This document shows, one piece after another, positions 11,579-21,900 of a stretch of DNA of 24,684 nt. The position numbers and the translations under genes are program-made. Source of the stretch: Apostichopus leukothele. Lineage: Eukaryota; Echinodermata; Holothuroidea; Aspidochirotida; Stichopodidae. The DNA is taken from contig JAAAKB020007700.1 of the NCBI GenBank assembly GCA_010014835.2, positions 1 through 24,684 of the forward strand, given 5' to 3'. Under the pieces are notes generated by a model, which made no database searches, was not told the origin of the DNA, and was given only the letters and a program-made list of their open reading frames with translations. Positions within the stretch are counted from its first letter, which is position 1, and each line of letters begins with the position of its first letter.

Positions 11579-11777
11579 CTGCAACAATGACATTATAAGA
11601 CATGATAACAGAACCATTTTCATCTGCAACTGTATAGATTTCTTCTCCCGAAGAATTATTTTCAATACACAGAGAATAAATGTCTTGACCTATCTTCACC
11701 ATGTCTACAAATACCGGTCTACCATTCAATTCCCACTCAATTGAGGTGCATTGGTGATTGTCCACCGGACATTCCAT
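11579..11777 (-). CDS. Ig-like ectodomain exon lacking the second cysteine
   Basis: Between a ctctaaag acceptor and a GTGATT donor the frame reads MECPVDNHQCTSIEWELNG, later LCIENNSSGEEIYTVADENG, then an N-V-I-V-A end strand. The Cys...Trp pattern, the L-x-I strand and the Y-T-x-V-A-x-N-x-G-S type ending fit an I/C2-type immunoglobulin domain, as in Ig-bearing RTK ectodomains. In the F strand the usual Y-T-C-V-A lacks its Cys. It lies upstream of copy A in the same orientation and is probably its ectodomain remnant or that of a neighbour. Phase 0 in and 1 out is atypical for an Ig exon. Confidence 0.5.
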
Positions 11778-11803
11778 CTTTAGAGAATACAATTTTTAAT
11801 ACG

Positions 11804-11841
11804 ATCAGACGATCAGACTAATATCAGACGATCAGACTAAT
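11804..11841. repeat. Perfect 19-bp tandem duplication
   Basis: Two exact copies of atcagacgatcagactaat, themselves built from gatcagac, directly upstream (minus-strand sense) of the Ig-like exon. Confidence 0.9.
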
Positions 11842-14040
11842 AAATCCATGTGATTTTAAATTCACGCGAAACATGATGATAGCTAAGTGTGTCTCCATGG
11901 TATATTAAATTGGTCAGAAGCGATAAAGAACTTTATGAGTGAACGCCCAAACCAAAATGAAAGTTCAGTCTGATTCGTCACCTGGTTTTTTAAAGGAAAG
12001 TAACTACATTATAACGGTAACTGTAAGATAGCAGGAATAAATAAGGTATGAACAGTTCAATCAGCATGAATCAGTTTATTTTGAATGTCTCACTACCTAA
12101 GTTGACATAACTGACATTCGTTGATGAGTTCAGGAAGATAGTCGTTAAGTTGATTACAAGGCGGTCTTCAGACAGAGAAATACTGACTGTTCATACGTAC
12201 TTGTTAAAACCTTCAGAATCTCCCGAAAAGTAACCTTGCATTAACCTAATGTAAGGTAAACTCACCGACGGATTACTAAAAGTTATAAGTACAGTATTCA
12301 GATTCCAGCTAGCTGCTGGAAAATTGATCAAGCATGATATGGTATAGTAACAACTCCCTAGGTGTAAACACTTCTTGGCAAAATGATGACCACAGTTTCC
12401 ATGAAAGATAGCTTTCAGCCTGAATTAAACTTACCATGAGGTGCGAGCAACAACGATAACCTCATTTAGCAACACTGGCAAGTAATGTTGCTTATATTAT
12501 GGCGTTAAGCGGCCATCGAAACAAACAATAAACAAAGGAGGTAATCTTGAAATGTCCTAGAAGTAGCGATGCAGAAAAAAGAACCATGTAAACGTCATTC
12601 TCCAAAAAATTAATGTTCCAAGTCCTGGTTCACATTTATTTCCATCTGATCAAATGTCAACACCATTGCACTACTAGTTAACTTTTTGTTTAACAATTTT
12701 CTTGGCAAATATTGTTCACATGTGTTTACGACTCATCAGTAGCTATATATCTTGATACAGTTAAAAGTGTACCATGCCAATAAGTATTTATAGTAACATA
12801 AATGATCGTTATTTCAGTCACTCCATCGTTGTACGTGTTGACATGAATACATCGGTTCATGTTGCTGTGCCAACTAGACTCGAGTGAAGTATGACCTTGC
12901 GTCAGATCGTAAAGTATCACCTAAGTTCAAAGTATCACCTAATCATCGTCATTCTTGTTATTGTATTTGCCTTTTTTATTATTGTTTTTAGACTTAACTA
13001 TAATGAAAGTAAAGAAAAACGGTGTAACATTTCGAAAATAAATCATGAACAGTGTTAATCAACGGCATACCGTGCGTTTATCACAGCCAGATGATGTACG
13101 AACGGGGTTATAACTATGTCGCTGGATGCACTCGGCTTACGACCTCTTGTATCGCTTGAAATATATACGCGTCGGTGCATCCTTCTTCGATAAACTCACA
13201 GTAGCCCGTTGATTAACCCCTCATTACTCAATGAGAGGAGTAGGAGATATTCATATTGGGGATAATTGACATTGACTGAAGGTACTCTATGAATTATTGT
13301 AGGCTGTAGGCTACAAAGGTGAAAGCGTTTCCTGGGATTTTGTTAGCCTACTCAAATTAATCCACGCAATGATTTACATACAATTATATAAGCATGTTTT
13401 CATTTTATTCAGAACGAAAATGAAACAGTTTGATATAACTCTAGCAGTGGTTATCAAAAACTCATAATACAGAAGTACCATGGAAAATCTTGAGCGTAAC
13501 AATATACATTATATTGACTGCTATTTTTACATTTCATTAAACACTTATCTTACAAGAACCTACTTTCGTTCAATTCAAATAAGGTCAACAACTCAGTGAA
13601 GAGTTTTAAGCAAATAAACTCATGCCATATTCACAGTGATAAGTGATATTTCATAATTGGTGTTTAGTAGTGATTTTATAAAAGCTCATTTAGCTATTTC
13701 CTTCAGAGAACTGGAAGGGGTAGAATAGCGGCGAGGTTTTAAATAACATACTTGACCTAAAGTGCTGTTAATACAAGTTTACAACAGAGGTTGTGAAAGA
13801 GTGCGTAACATGGTGTATCAAGACTTTTAATACAAGGAAATGCTATTAGTTTACCCTGTACAAAAACTACTTTCTCACCATTTTCTAGACATAGTTGTTA
13901 AATTCAATCACATTTGAGCCATTTCATTTGAAACTGCAACCTGCAAGTTTTTACGTTATTGAGTACTAGGTTGCTTGATTTTTGTTGATCCACCAGTGTG
14001 TAACGATCACGGTCAAATCAGGCTTATGCACGCGTTAATC
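11842..14040. other. No gene recognised
   Basis: Short open frames only. A 64-codon minus frame at 12726-12920 has a weak Ig-like look (one Trp, alternating hydrophobics) but no splice sites or cysteine pattern that I would trust. Confidence 0.4.
12911..12941. repeat. 18-bp tandem repeat, 1.7 copies
   Basis: aaagtatcaccta occurs twice, separated by agttc. It looks like a local slippage duplication. Confidence 0.85.
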
Positions 14041-14069
14041 ATGGCAAGAATATAAGTAACCTTCTCACT

Positions 14070-14190
14070 TGACGTAGAGTCATCATGATCGTGCGTTTAC
14101 AGTCTCGATGTAAAGGGACTGACTGGGTTTCGGTGCATCGGGTTGTTTGGTTTGGATACATCTTGGTGACGTTTCCTAACAAAAGTATTC
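14070..14190 (+). repeat. Diverged SINE-like copy, inverted relative to the one at 14735-15064
   Basis: The plus strand here (tcgatgtaaagggactg, then ggttgtttggtttgg and tggtgacgtttcct) lines up with the minus strand of about 14960-14800 (cccgatgcaaggggactg, tcgtttggtagttttg, gggcgacttttcct). Similarity is patchy, so it is an older or more damaged copy. Confidence 0.45.
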
Positions 14191-14734
14191 TTATCAAGTA
14201 AATTTCAGAACCTCCACCATGAATTAACTCAACTCGGTCCTTCACATAATATTTGATGATATATTACCAAATATTATACCCTCCTCTGCAGTAAATCAAT
14301 CGTGATTGGATAAATGAATGTTATTGTCTTTTGAACTTTTGAAAGTTAACCTTAATATATAATGCTAGTTAAATAATCAGAATTATACATTACCATATTA
14401 GTAAATAATTTTCAGCGCATCATCGTATAAAAACGAGGTAAGATACTACTTTAAGCCAAAATGTGTTTGATATTTATCTGTTTTAAACACAACCGCAATA
14501 TAGTCATCCATGTTCAACGAATCGTTGTACGTTCCCTTGTCAACAGCCAGCCGTGCATTTTGAACTGTTGACTATACTAAAATTATAATCATAACCGAGT
14601 TATTTTTATGACGAATGTGGGAAAAGCCGGCAACCTGAGAGCTTATAGAGTCCAACTCTCACGTTTCACATTTTATATCAAATTTGGAATCTTTAAAATA
14701 TAGAAAATCATTTCAGGTGGAAAAATCGTAGACT

Positions 14735-15064
14735 TGCCATGAATGAAAAACCCACCTTACTATGGCCTGGCCGGGGATTGAACCCTGAACTCCCAATTGC
14801 TTTTTTTTAAGGAAAAGTCGCCCAGGAAAGAACATGGGCACGAAAACAAAACTACCAAACGACTGATCCGCTCTTAACCCAGTCCCCTTGCATCGGGACT
14901 GTGACTGTGTGATCATCGTCAGGTGTGCATCACCATTCCCCTCGAAAGTTAACAGATACTTTTCTTTCAAGTTTATTCAACTAAATAAACAATGCAACAG
15001 ATACTAAGGGAACAGATACTACAAAAGATCTTAGCCACCGTTTTAATCTGCTCGGCCACTGCAC
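14735..15064 (-). repeat. tRNA-derived SINE-like composite
   Basis: On the minus strand, a tRNA-Leu/Ser-like start (GTGGCCGAGCAGATTAA, near 15042-15060) resembles an A box. A perfect B-box-like GGTTCAATCCC followed by CCGGCCAGGCCA lies at 14784-14774. They are about 270 bases apart, far too distant for a simple tRNA, so the stretch is either a composite or one element inserted in another. No CCA-bearing intact tRNA can be folded by eye. Confidence 0.45.
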
Positions 15065-15099
15065 TGGTACCTCACTGCTTTGAGTTCGTACGTAGGCTT

Positions 15100-15780
15100 A
15101 TGTCTCCTTAACACTCACTGATTTTGTAAATAATTGGGTGATTCAATCCCATTCCATGTGACCATGGAAGCTCGCCTACACAAGTGTTATTTTGTGATGT
15201 GTAACGTGTAAGAGGTGTATTCCGTGAAACTTTTCCGTACCCTTGTTCCAAAAATGTCTCCAAAAGAAATGCACAATTGGTACAACAAGAAACTTTTAGG
15301 TACTGTATGTTGTATCTTGGTTTAGAGTGAGATGTTGGATAGAGACTATCCGGCATCCCAGTTGTCGTGTCGGAAGAAGATAAAGTCTCGTTGATACGAT
15401 TACGCATCCAGCCGTTCGTGTCGTCTTTGTCGAAGGAATATAACGTTTAAATGTTAGGCTGATGTTATTGATATAAAGTAAACCTTATTACAGAGTCGAT
15501 AGTTTTCTATACTTTTTCAACTTTCGTCAAATAGCATAATTATGTTCTGACCATGTTCGATGTATCAAGTTACAAGTGTACTATAAAATAAAGGTCATAA
15601 GAGAACTTGTTCTTGATTATAGTTTGGAGATAAGAAACTTCTCACCACCTAATATTAGCGTTATCTATTTACCACGTTCTTAGTTTTTCTCGGTCCCACT
15701 GGCGGTTGTCGCTTTTGAACACAATGCCATTAAAATATGTACCACTGTTCCTTTCCGTATAAACCAGCCTTATCTGCTAC
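15100..15780. other. No gene recognised, between SINE-like and LINE debris
   Basis: A 99-codon minus frame at 15108-15407 shows no domain, membrane segment or splice context. The part next to the LINE may be its decayed 5' region. Confidence 0.35.
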
Positions 15781-15789
15781 CCACAACTA

Positions 15790-17632
15790 TCCAATTGAGT
15801 CAAGATAAGAGAACAGCCAGAAACACCGCTGACTTCCCTCGACTTCGTAACGCTGTGAAGCATGCATGCAAAGGAGACTTGGAAAATGGTTACTTCAACA
15901 AGCAGAGACAATCAACAATGCATTCTCCACTAATGACACACGCACGCTTTTTAAGACAAGCCTTCTCACAATGAACCCCAAAGTACCGTTGACCAACATA
16001 ATATAATAATGGTTATGAGATATTGTCAGTTGATGATGCAATTCAACGCTGGGAGGAATATGCTCGTGAGCTGTTTCATTCTCACCACCAAAGGCCTCTA
16101 GTTGTCCCTTATCCATGTATGCCTCACCTACCTACGACAGATGAGATCACGGCTGCGATTAAATGCCTGAAAAACAACAAGGCACCTGGTTCTTAGTGAA
16201 TTCATTAAATCTGTAGGTGAAGATGCTGACATTCGCCTTGCACTGGATAATGCGGTGCAAGATATTTGGGTCACAGGTACCTGTCCATATTCTCTGAGTG
16301 ATTCAGCATATGTAGTGCTACATAAAAAAGAACGATCGTAGCAACTGTGGTAATTACAGGACATTGGCTCTCATCAGCCATATGAGCAAGATCATTCTCA
16401 ACATAATCCAACAACGCTTGATTCCATTTGTAAAGTCAGTAGTTTCAGATGCACAGTGCGGTTTTGTTCCCAGTAAGTCTACTCTCGATGCAATTGTTTG
16501 TGTTAAAGAGCTGGCCCAAGCTTGCCTTGTAGTCAAACATTCTTTACATCTTATTTTTTGTGGATTTTTGCAAAGCATTTGATAGTGTAATTCACATCAA
16601 ACTATTTAAAATGCTGCGTAGACTTGGTATGGCAGAATCTCTGTAGTAATGTACATTGTACTATCTCTTGGAAGGGTCGCACTTCGGCTTCTTTGCCAAC
16701 ACCAGCCGGTGTGCGACTAGGTTGTCCAATTTCGCCACTTTTTTTAACATATGCACAGAATGCATAATGCGTGAATCGAACGTACGCACAAAACATCTGC
16801 CTGCCCCAAATATTCATGGAGTTTCCTCGAAGGAACAACGTTATACAGACGACTTAGTTTTCATGGCACTCTCTGCTGCGGATGCTGAAGAAATGTTGAA
16901 CACTCTTGGCGACATTGCTGATGACTATGGTCTGGTAATTTATCCTGACAAGACAGAGTACATGATCATCCAAACTTCTATGAGTGATGATACCATCTCA
17001 TAAAGGGGCGAAATTTTGAAGCGTACATCTGTGTTCAAATACCTTGGCACCTATATTACCCAAGATCTTAACGACAGCCGAGAGATCCGTGCTCGTGTAG
17101 CTATCACAAAGCGACTCTCAATAATTGCGCTTATCTGAAGTCAAATCATATTTCCATGGATGTCAAACTCCACCTGACTAAGGGTTTGGTGGCATCACGT
17201 TTAACTTACAGCTGTAGCACTTGGACCCTAAAGTGGCTGACGTGCATCATTTTGATACGTTGGGCAAACAAATATGGCGTCGTTTGCTGAGCTTAACTTG
17301 GAACGATTACGTGTCAAATAATGACTTGAACACAAAGATTGCGGGACGTTGCTTGTTCTCTTCTGGAAATGTTCTTGAACGTTAAGCAAAGTGGTGCAGA
17401 CACGCAGTGCGATGTGAAGGTCTAACTTCTGCTGTATGGTTAACCTTACGGCTGCAAGCGCAATCCAGGCCGTCCACATACGCGTTGGATCGACAACTGG
17501 TCCGGTCGTTCTGCAAACCAGTTGATTGAAGATGGCAGACATCGGATTAATATTATTGAGTGCTGTGAACCTCATAGTGTGTATTATCTTCGAGGAGGTC
17601 GACGGACCAATTTGGCTTATGACTATTGATTG
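15790..17632 (+). mobile_element. Decayed non-LTR retrotransposon (LINE), reverse transcriptase to 3' end
   Basis: Plus-strand fragments in order: TARNTADFPRLRNAVKHAC; TDEITAAIKCLKNNKAPGS (typical pre-RT linker); SNCGNYRTLALISHMSKIIL and SDAQCGFVPSKSTLDAI (RT fingers); YTDDLVFMALSAADAEEML (the catalytic YxDD box at 16842-16853); VFKYLGTYITQDLNDSREIR; and a C-terminal GRPHTRWIDNWSG-like end running to a TGA at about 17630. The set is typical of LINE ORF2. Several frame changes and stops separate the pieces, so the copy is dead. No endonuclease part was recognised upstream, suggesting 5' truncation, and no clear poly(A) or target duplication was seen. The clade is not assigned. Confidence 0.85.
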
Positions 17633-18247
17633 GATTGTACACTAAATAATGAACATTGATTGCTTGCTTTGGTTTCTTCTTAAGTCATTGAGTCAATTAG
17701 AAAAAAACATCCATGTAGCCGTGTGACGTGGGTTCATGAAGTTACATTATATAAGTGGGCAGAGGGAGGGGACATGGTTTGCATCTTTTCCCTCAGATAC
17801 TTTCTGCGCAAATTTGTTGCGCAAGCCAGTAGGGACATTGGGAATTCAATTTTGTTAGGTCACAAGTTTATCTCGCAATTGGGACTTGTGTTTCATTATT
17901 CCGTGATTTTCTGTTAGTTTTGCTGGCTTTTATTACCAGAATTTTGGAGTTTTATGTCGAAACTGAACATTTGACAAAAATACAAAGAAGAAAATGAATT
18001 TTAAAGGTGTGTTGTTATCTATTAAAATGATAACATATGAACAATATCATTAAAGTGTCCGTCGGAAAATGAATAGTCCAACTTTCGTAATCCTTACTTT
18101 AGTTGTTTCTTAATGAATTTCTTAAAACATTATATGTGAACACTCTGTAATCAGTTTCCAACACGTTAGTATGATATGTTATGTTGGAGATCTTAGCCAT
18201 TATTACACGGTGTCAATTTGTATAATGTTTAGGACACCGACAGGAAT

Positions 18248-18253
18248 TTTATT
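18248..18253 (-). promoter_or_regulatory. Possible polyadenylation signal for RTK copy B
   Basis: AATAAA on the minus strand, about 580 bases past the last kinase exon. The stretch between holds only short open frames. Use of the signal is inferred from position alone. Confidence 0.3.
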
Positions 18254-18834
18254 TGTTTCCAGCAATTTGCAAGCATAAAGCAATAACAAATACAAGTATA
18301 TGTCATGTATTTAAATTCATTTACATATAGATGCAAGGAAAACTGAATAGAGAGAAGTAAACGAAGGTGAATTTCAAATTCAAGTTTGTCATAAAAGCGT
18401 AGAATTAGATTTGAGGTGTTCTTAAACACAGGAGATATCAAGAGGAAACAGGTGAAAATTCAAAATCAAAGCTAGACGTGATAGAGCCTGCCGTAAAGAA
18501 GATATGATAGTTTGTAATATAAAGGTGAAGAATAATGATGTATGTCGTGCTCTTTGTTTACAGTATCTCACGTTTATTTAGTGTTTTCAGAAGTTATAAA
18601 CTTAATATTCTATATTGGCAACGATCTTGATTACCAAACGTACGTCTAAATTGCAACAGAGGATTCATCAAGTGAATAATACTCTACTGAGCTGGGAGAT
18701 GGGGTCCAGACTTCATCTTTCTAAGGGAAAAAGAATGACAGCTATGTTTGTAAATAGATTAGGTTATAATATAAGTGAAAGGTAGTACGAGATATTTTAG
18801 AAGAATTTATTAATGAGGTGATCAAATATTTTAC

Positions 18835-18931
18835 CTCATCACGAAGTAACACCGTCAGAGCCTCAATTATGATTCCGAATGTTGGTCTCTTCTTTGCCAT
18901 TGTCGTCCATGACCTAAGCATGACGCTGTAC
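18835..18931 (-). CDS. Subdomain XI exon of RTK copy B
   Basis: The exon starts after an atttccag acceptor in phase 2, completing the Met codon of the previous exon. It reads [19 protein letters not shown] and ends LTVLLRDE, the alphaH-alphaI region with the conserved W and R-P-T-F. A GTAAAA donor follows at 18834; without splicing the frame stays open for about 29 more codons to a TAG, so this may also be the last coding exon. Confidence 0.8.
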
Positions 18932-21900
18932 CTGGAAATGAATGTGGGTTCCGGGATAAACTTTCCAGACAGGTGTTGGCTACTTTTCTGTTAAAGTTCT
19001 TAGTACTTTGAAACGTTCGGAGATGAAAACAAAGTTTTATTTGTGCTTTATATTATGAACAAATTCAGTATCTGTGAAAAAAAATAAATCTTTCATAGGC
19101 ACACCAGCTATGTCAAACAGGGGCTGGGTATGAAAAACTTACATAACAACTTCCATAAGGACATTACATTAGTCGAAAGATACTGAAATATCCTTTATTC
19201 TCAAAGTTGCAAAATGGTTTAATGCTATCGTCAGTTACATGTTGGTTTCAACTTGAGTTTAGTTGTTTTCAACTCTGGCCTTCCCAAAGACACTACATCA
19301 ATGTTAGACTTACATCTTCCCTGGGCAAAGTGGTGGCTGCCGTAGGCATACTCCTTTTCGTACTTTTATTTCAATCTCATTTGGGCTAAGCTGGGCGTAA
19401 GGATACTCCCCTGTATAACAACAGAAGACAAAATTAGTACTCTCTTGCCTTACTTCTTTAACAGTTGCTTCTTCTACAAGTTTTAAGACTTGTTCTTCTT
19501 CGACCATCCTTATATTTGTCTCCTTTTCTTATACAACAATTCATTTTCCGTTTAGTCTCTAATCTGGCATTGGTACAATATTTGCTACAAAGCCATGGTT
19601 TGTAATAGGTGATGACATTGCCACAACGTATAAAACGCAGAAGAATATCTTAAAAGTAGTGAATCTTACCGCGAGCAAAAAGCTCCCAAAGAACTGTACC
19701 GTACGACCACACATCTGAACTAATATTATATTCACCCAGAAAGATAGTCTCTGGTGCAAGCCAAGGAACTGGAGGGTCAACCTAAGAACAAAACGTGATT
19801 ATGTGATAATGTGCTGTGATTGAGAATATCTCCAAATATTTTAGTCATTTCGAGTTAACGGCTGTTCGGAATGGTAACGGAAACATCACATTCACTGTAC
19901 AGGTTAAGTATCCTACAAATAAAGATGCAACCATTAAATCACACTAAAGCGAGACAAAGAAAAATTGAATATATATGTAATACACATTAGATTTTTACTA
20001 ACACAGGAGTAAGTTATTTGCAGGAAGTTGAAAAAAATGCATTTAGATCTAATAAATTTATACTTTCATCTTATTTGGCTACTGCGAAATAGCTACAGCA
20101 AAAAGGAGGAAATTAAATCCCATAACTGCAAATGTTCATTATGTAAGCGAATTTTTAGTTTCATTTAATAACACTTATGTTCCTGTTGAACCCGATGAGT
20201 ATACTTGACAGGCTTTCTAAAGGTTTACACCATTATCGTTGATAAATAAGTAATAAATAAATAACTATATATCTTTTCGAACTGAAATTCTTAAGTGGAA
20301 TACTTCATTGAAGAGTTGCCCATGCTTTGAAAATGCTAAAATTTATTCATGCACCGGCACTTCCCCACTTTGTTTCAATGGGACTTACATTAATGAAAGT
20401 AAATTGAAGAAAGCCTTCGAATATAATTAATATCAAATATTTTTCAATAATCGCATAGCCCATGCTGATATGTTGCCTTATGATAATAAGTAATAAATAT
20501 AATATAATATATATAATAATATATAATAATAAATAATATCGACTCTTTCTGCCTTTTCCGGAAAAAAAGTGGTACTATTTTACGGACTCACTCAAAGTTT
20601 ACATATTGGTTAAGCACGTTGCATATTTAATAAATTTGCCACATGAATGACTGGGAGTAGTTCTAAAACAGTGAAACTATGTAATATCCTGATTCAGAAA
20701 TATACTTATTGATGAGAATTCTTGAGGTGTTAGGCCTATGTAGTAAATTACAAATCCATTGGTTAAGTAATGATTTGCTGAAGCCTCAAATCAAATAGGA
20801 CTTGCAAACCATTCACCTTCCAATCTGGTTTCATGTATTTTAACGTCTTTAGTAATATTTACGTGTTTCCTAATGGAATAAACAACAAAGCATGTTTCTC
20901 TCTAGTTTATAAATCCTACATCATGATATTCAACGGTGGAATATTACCAAGACTTATTACCTTTTCCAACAGTGTGGCTACCTTCTGGTGAGAAAGATCA
21001 AAAGACCAGAAATCGTACAACTTGCATTGTCCATTGGATTTCAATAAAATCTTCCTAGCAGATAATGCCGGATGAGCAAACTTCAAGTAGGAGAAAAACC
21101 AAAAGGATAAGTATATATTTAAATTTCATTGCGGAGTAACATTGAAAAACATATTTATAATCCAGGTAAAATGTATTATGTATTTTAAGTGGTTCCCTCC
21201 ACGTATGAACTTTATAAAAGTGGAACTGATTCAATTATACCAGTTATGACCTATTCTTTAAACAAACACCGTACGTCCAAAACTACCCTTTAAATTCCCC
21301 TCTCACCTCAAACAAGAAGTAAAAGAAAAATATAATATAGTATATTCCAAATCAAAGAATAAGACGTCAAGGTATGGTTTTATTTGCTTGTTGCTTATTC
21401 TTTGCTTTTTGTCATTTTACAGAAAACTTGTCTATACGAACGGAAAATGTTAGCTAGCGAAAAGGTGTACTTACATTGTTGGCGTTCAAAAAATCCATTG
21501 CCTCGGCAGTTTCCAGTGATATATTGATCAATTTCCTGTTCTCGTCTACCTTAGATTTTGAGTATCTACAGGTTCTCAGTAGATAATCCCTTACATTTCC
21601 GCAGTCAACAAACTCGAAGTACATGTAAGGAGGAACTAGTAGTTATAAAGTTAGTATACATTTGAATGTGGTTAGGTTACTTGAATCGAACGGTTAATAT
21701 ACGAAGAAAATACATTTGTATTAGTTATGATAACATTTATGCGTTATATGAAAATGGTGTACACTTGCAAGCCATTAACAATGGATACATTTACAATTCC
21801 CGAAAGTAACCTTCTTCAGCGGTGAGAGGATTTACTAATATGCATCTTATTCTGAAAAAACAATATATGCATCACATTGGACACAATGTTCAATGCCATA

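Noticed and set aside
14713-14970. 85-codon minus frame
   Set aside because: It runs through the tRNA-like B box and SINE-like body, with no domain or splice context.
14774-15060. A functional tRNA gene with an intron
   Set aside because: The A- and B-box-like parts are about 270 bases apart and no acceptor stem or anticodon arm can be matched by eye.
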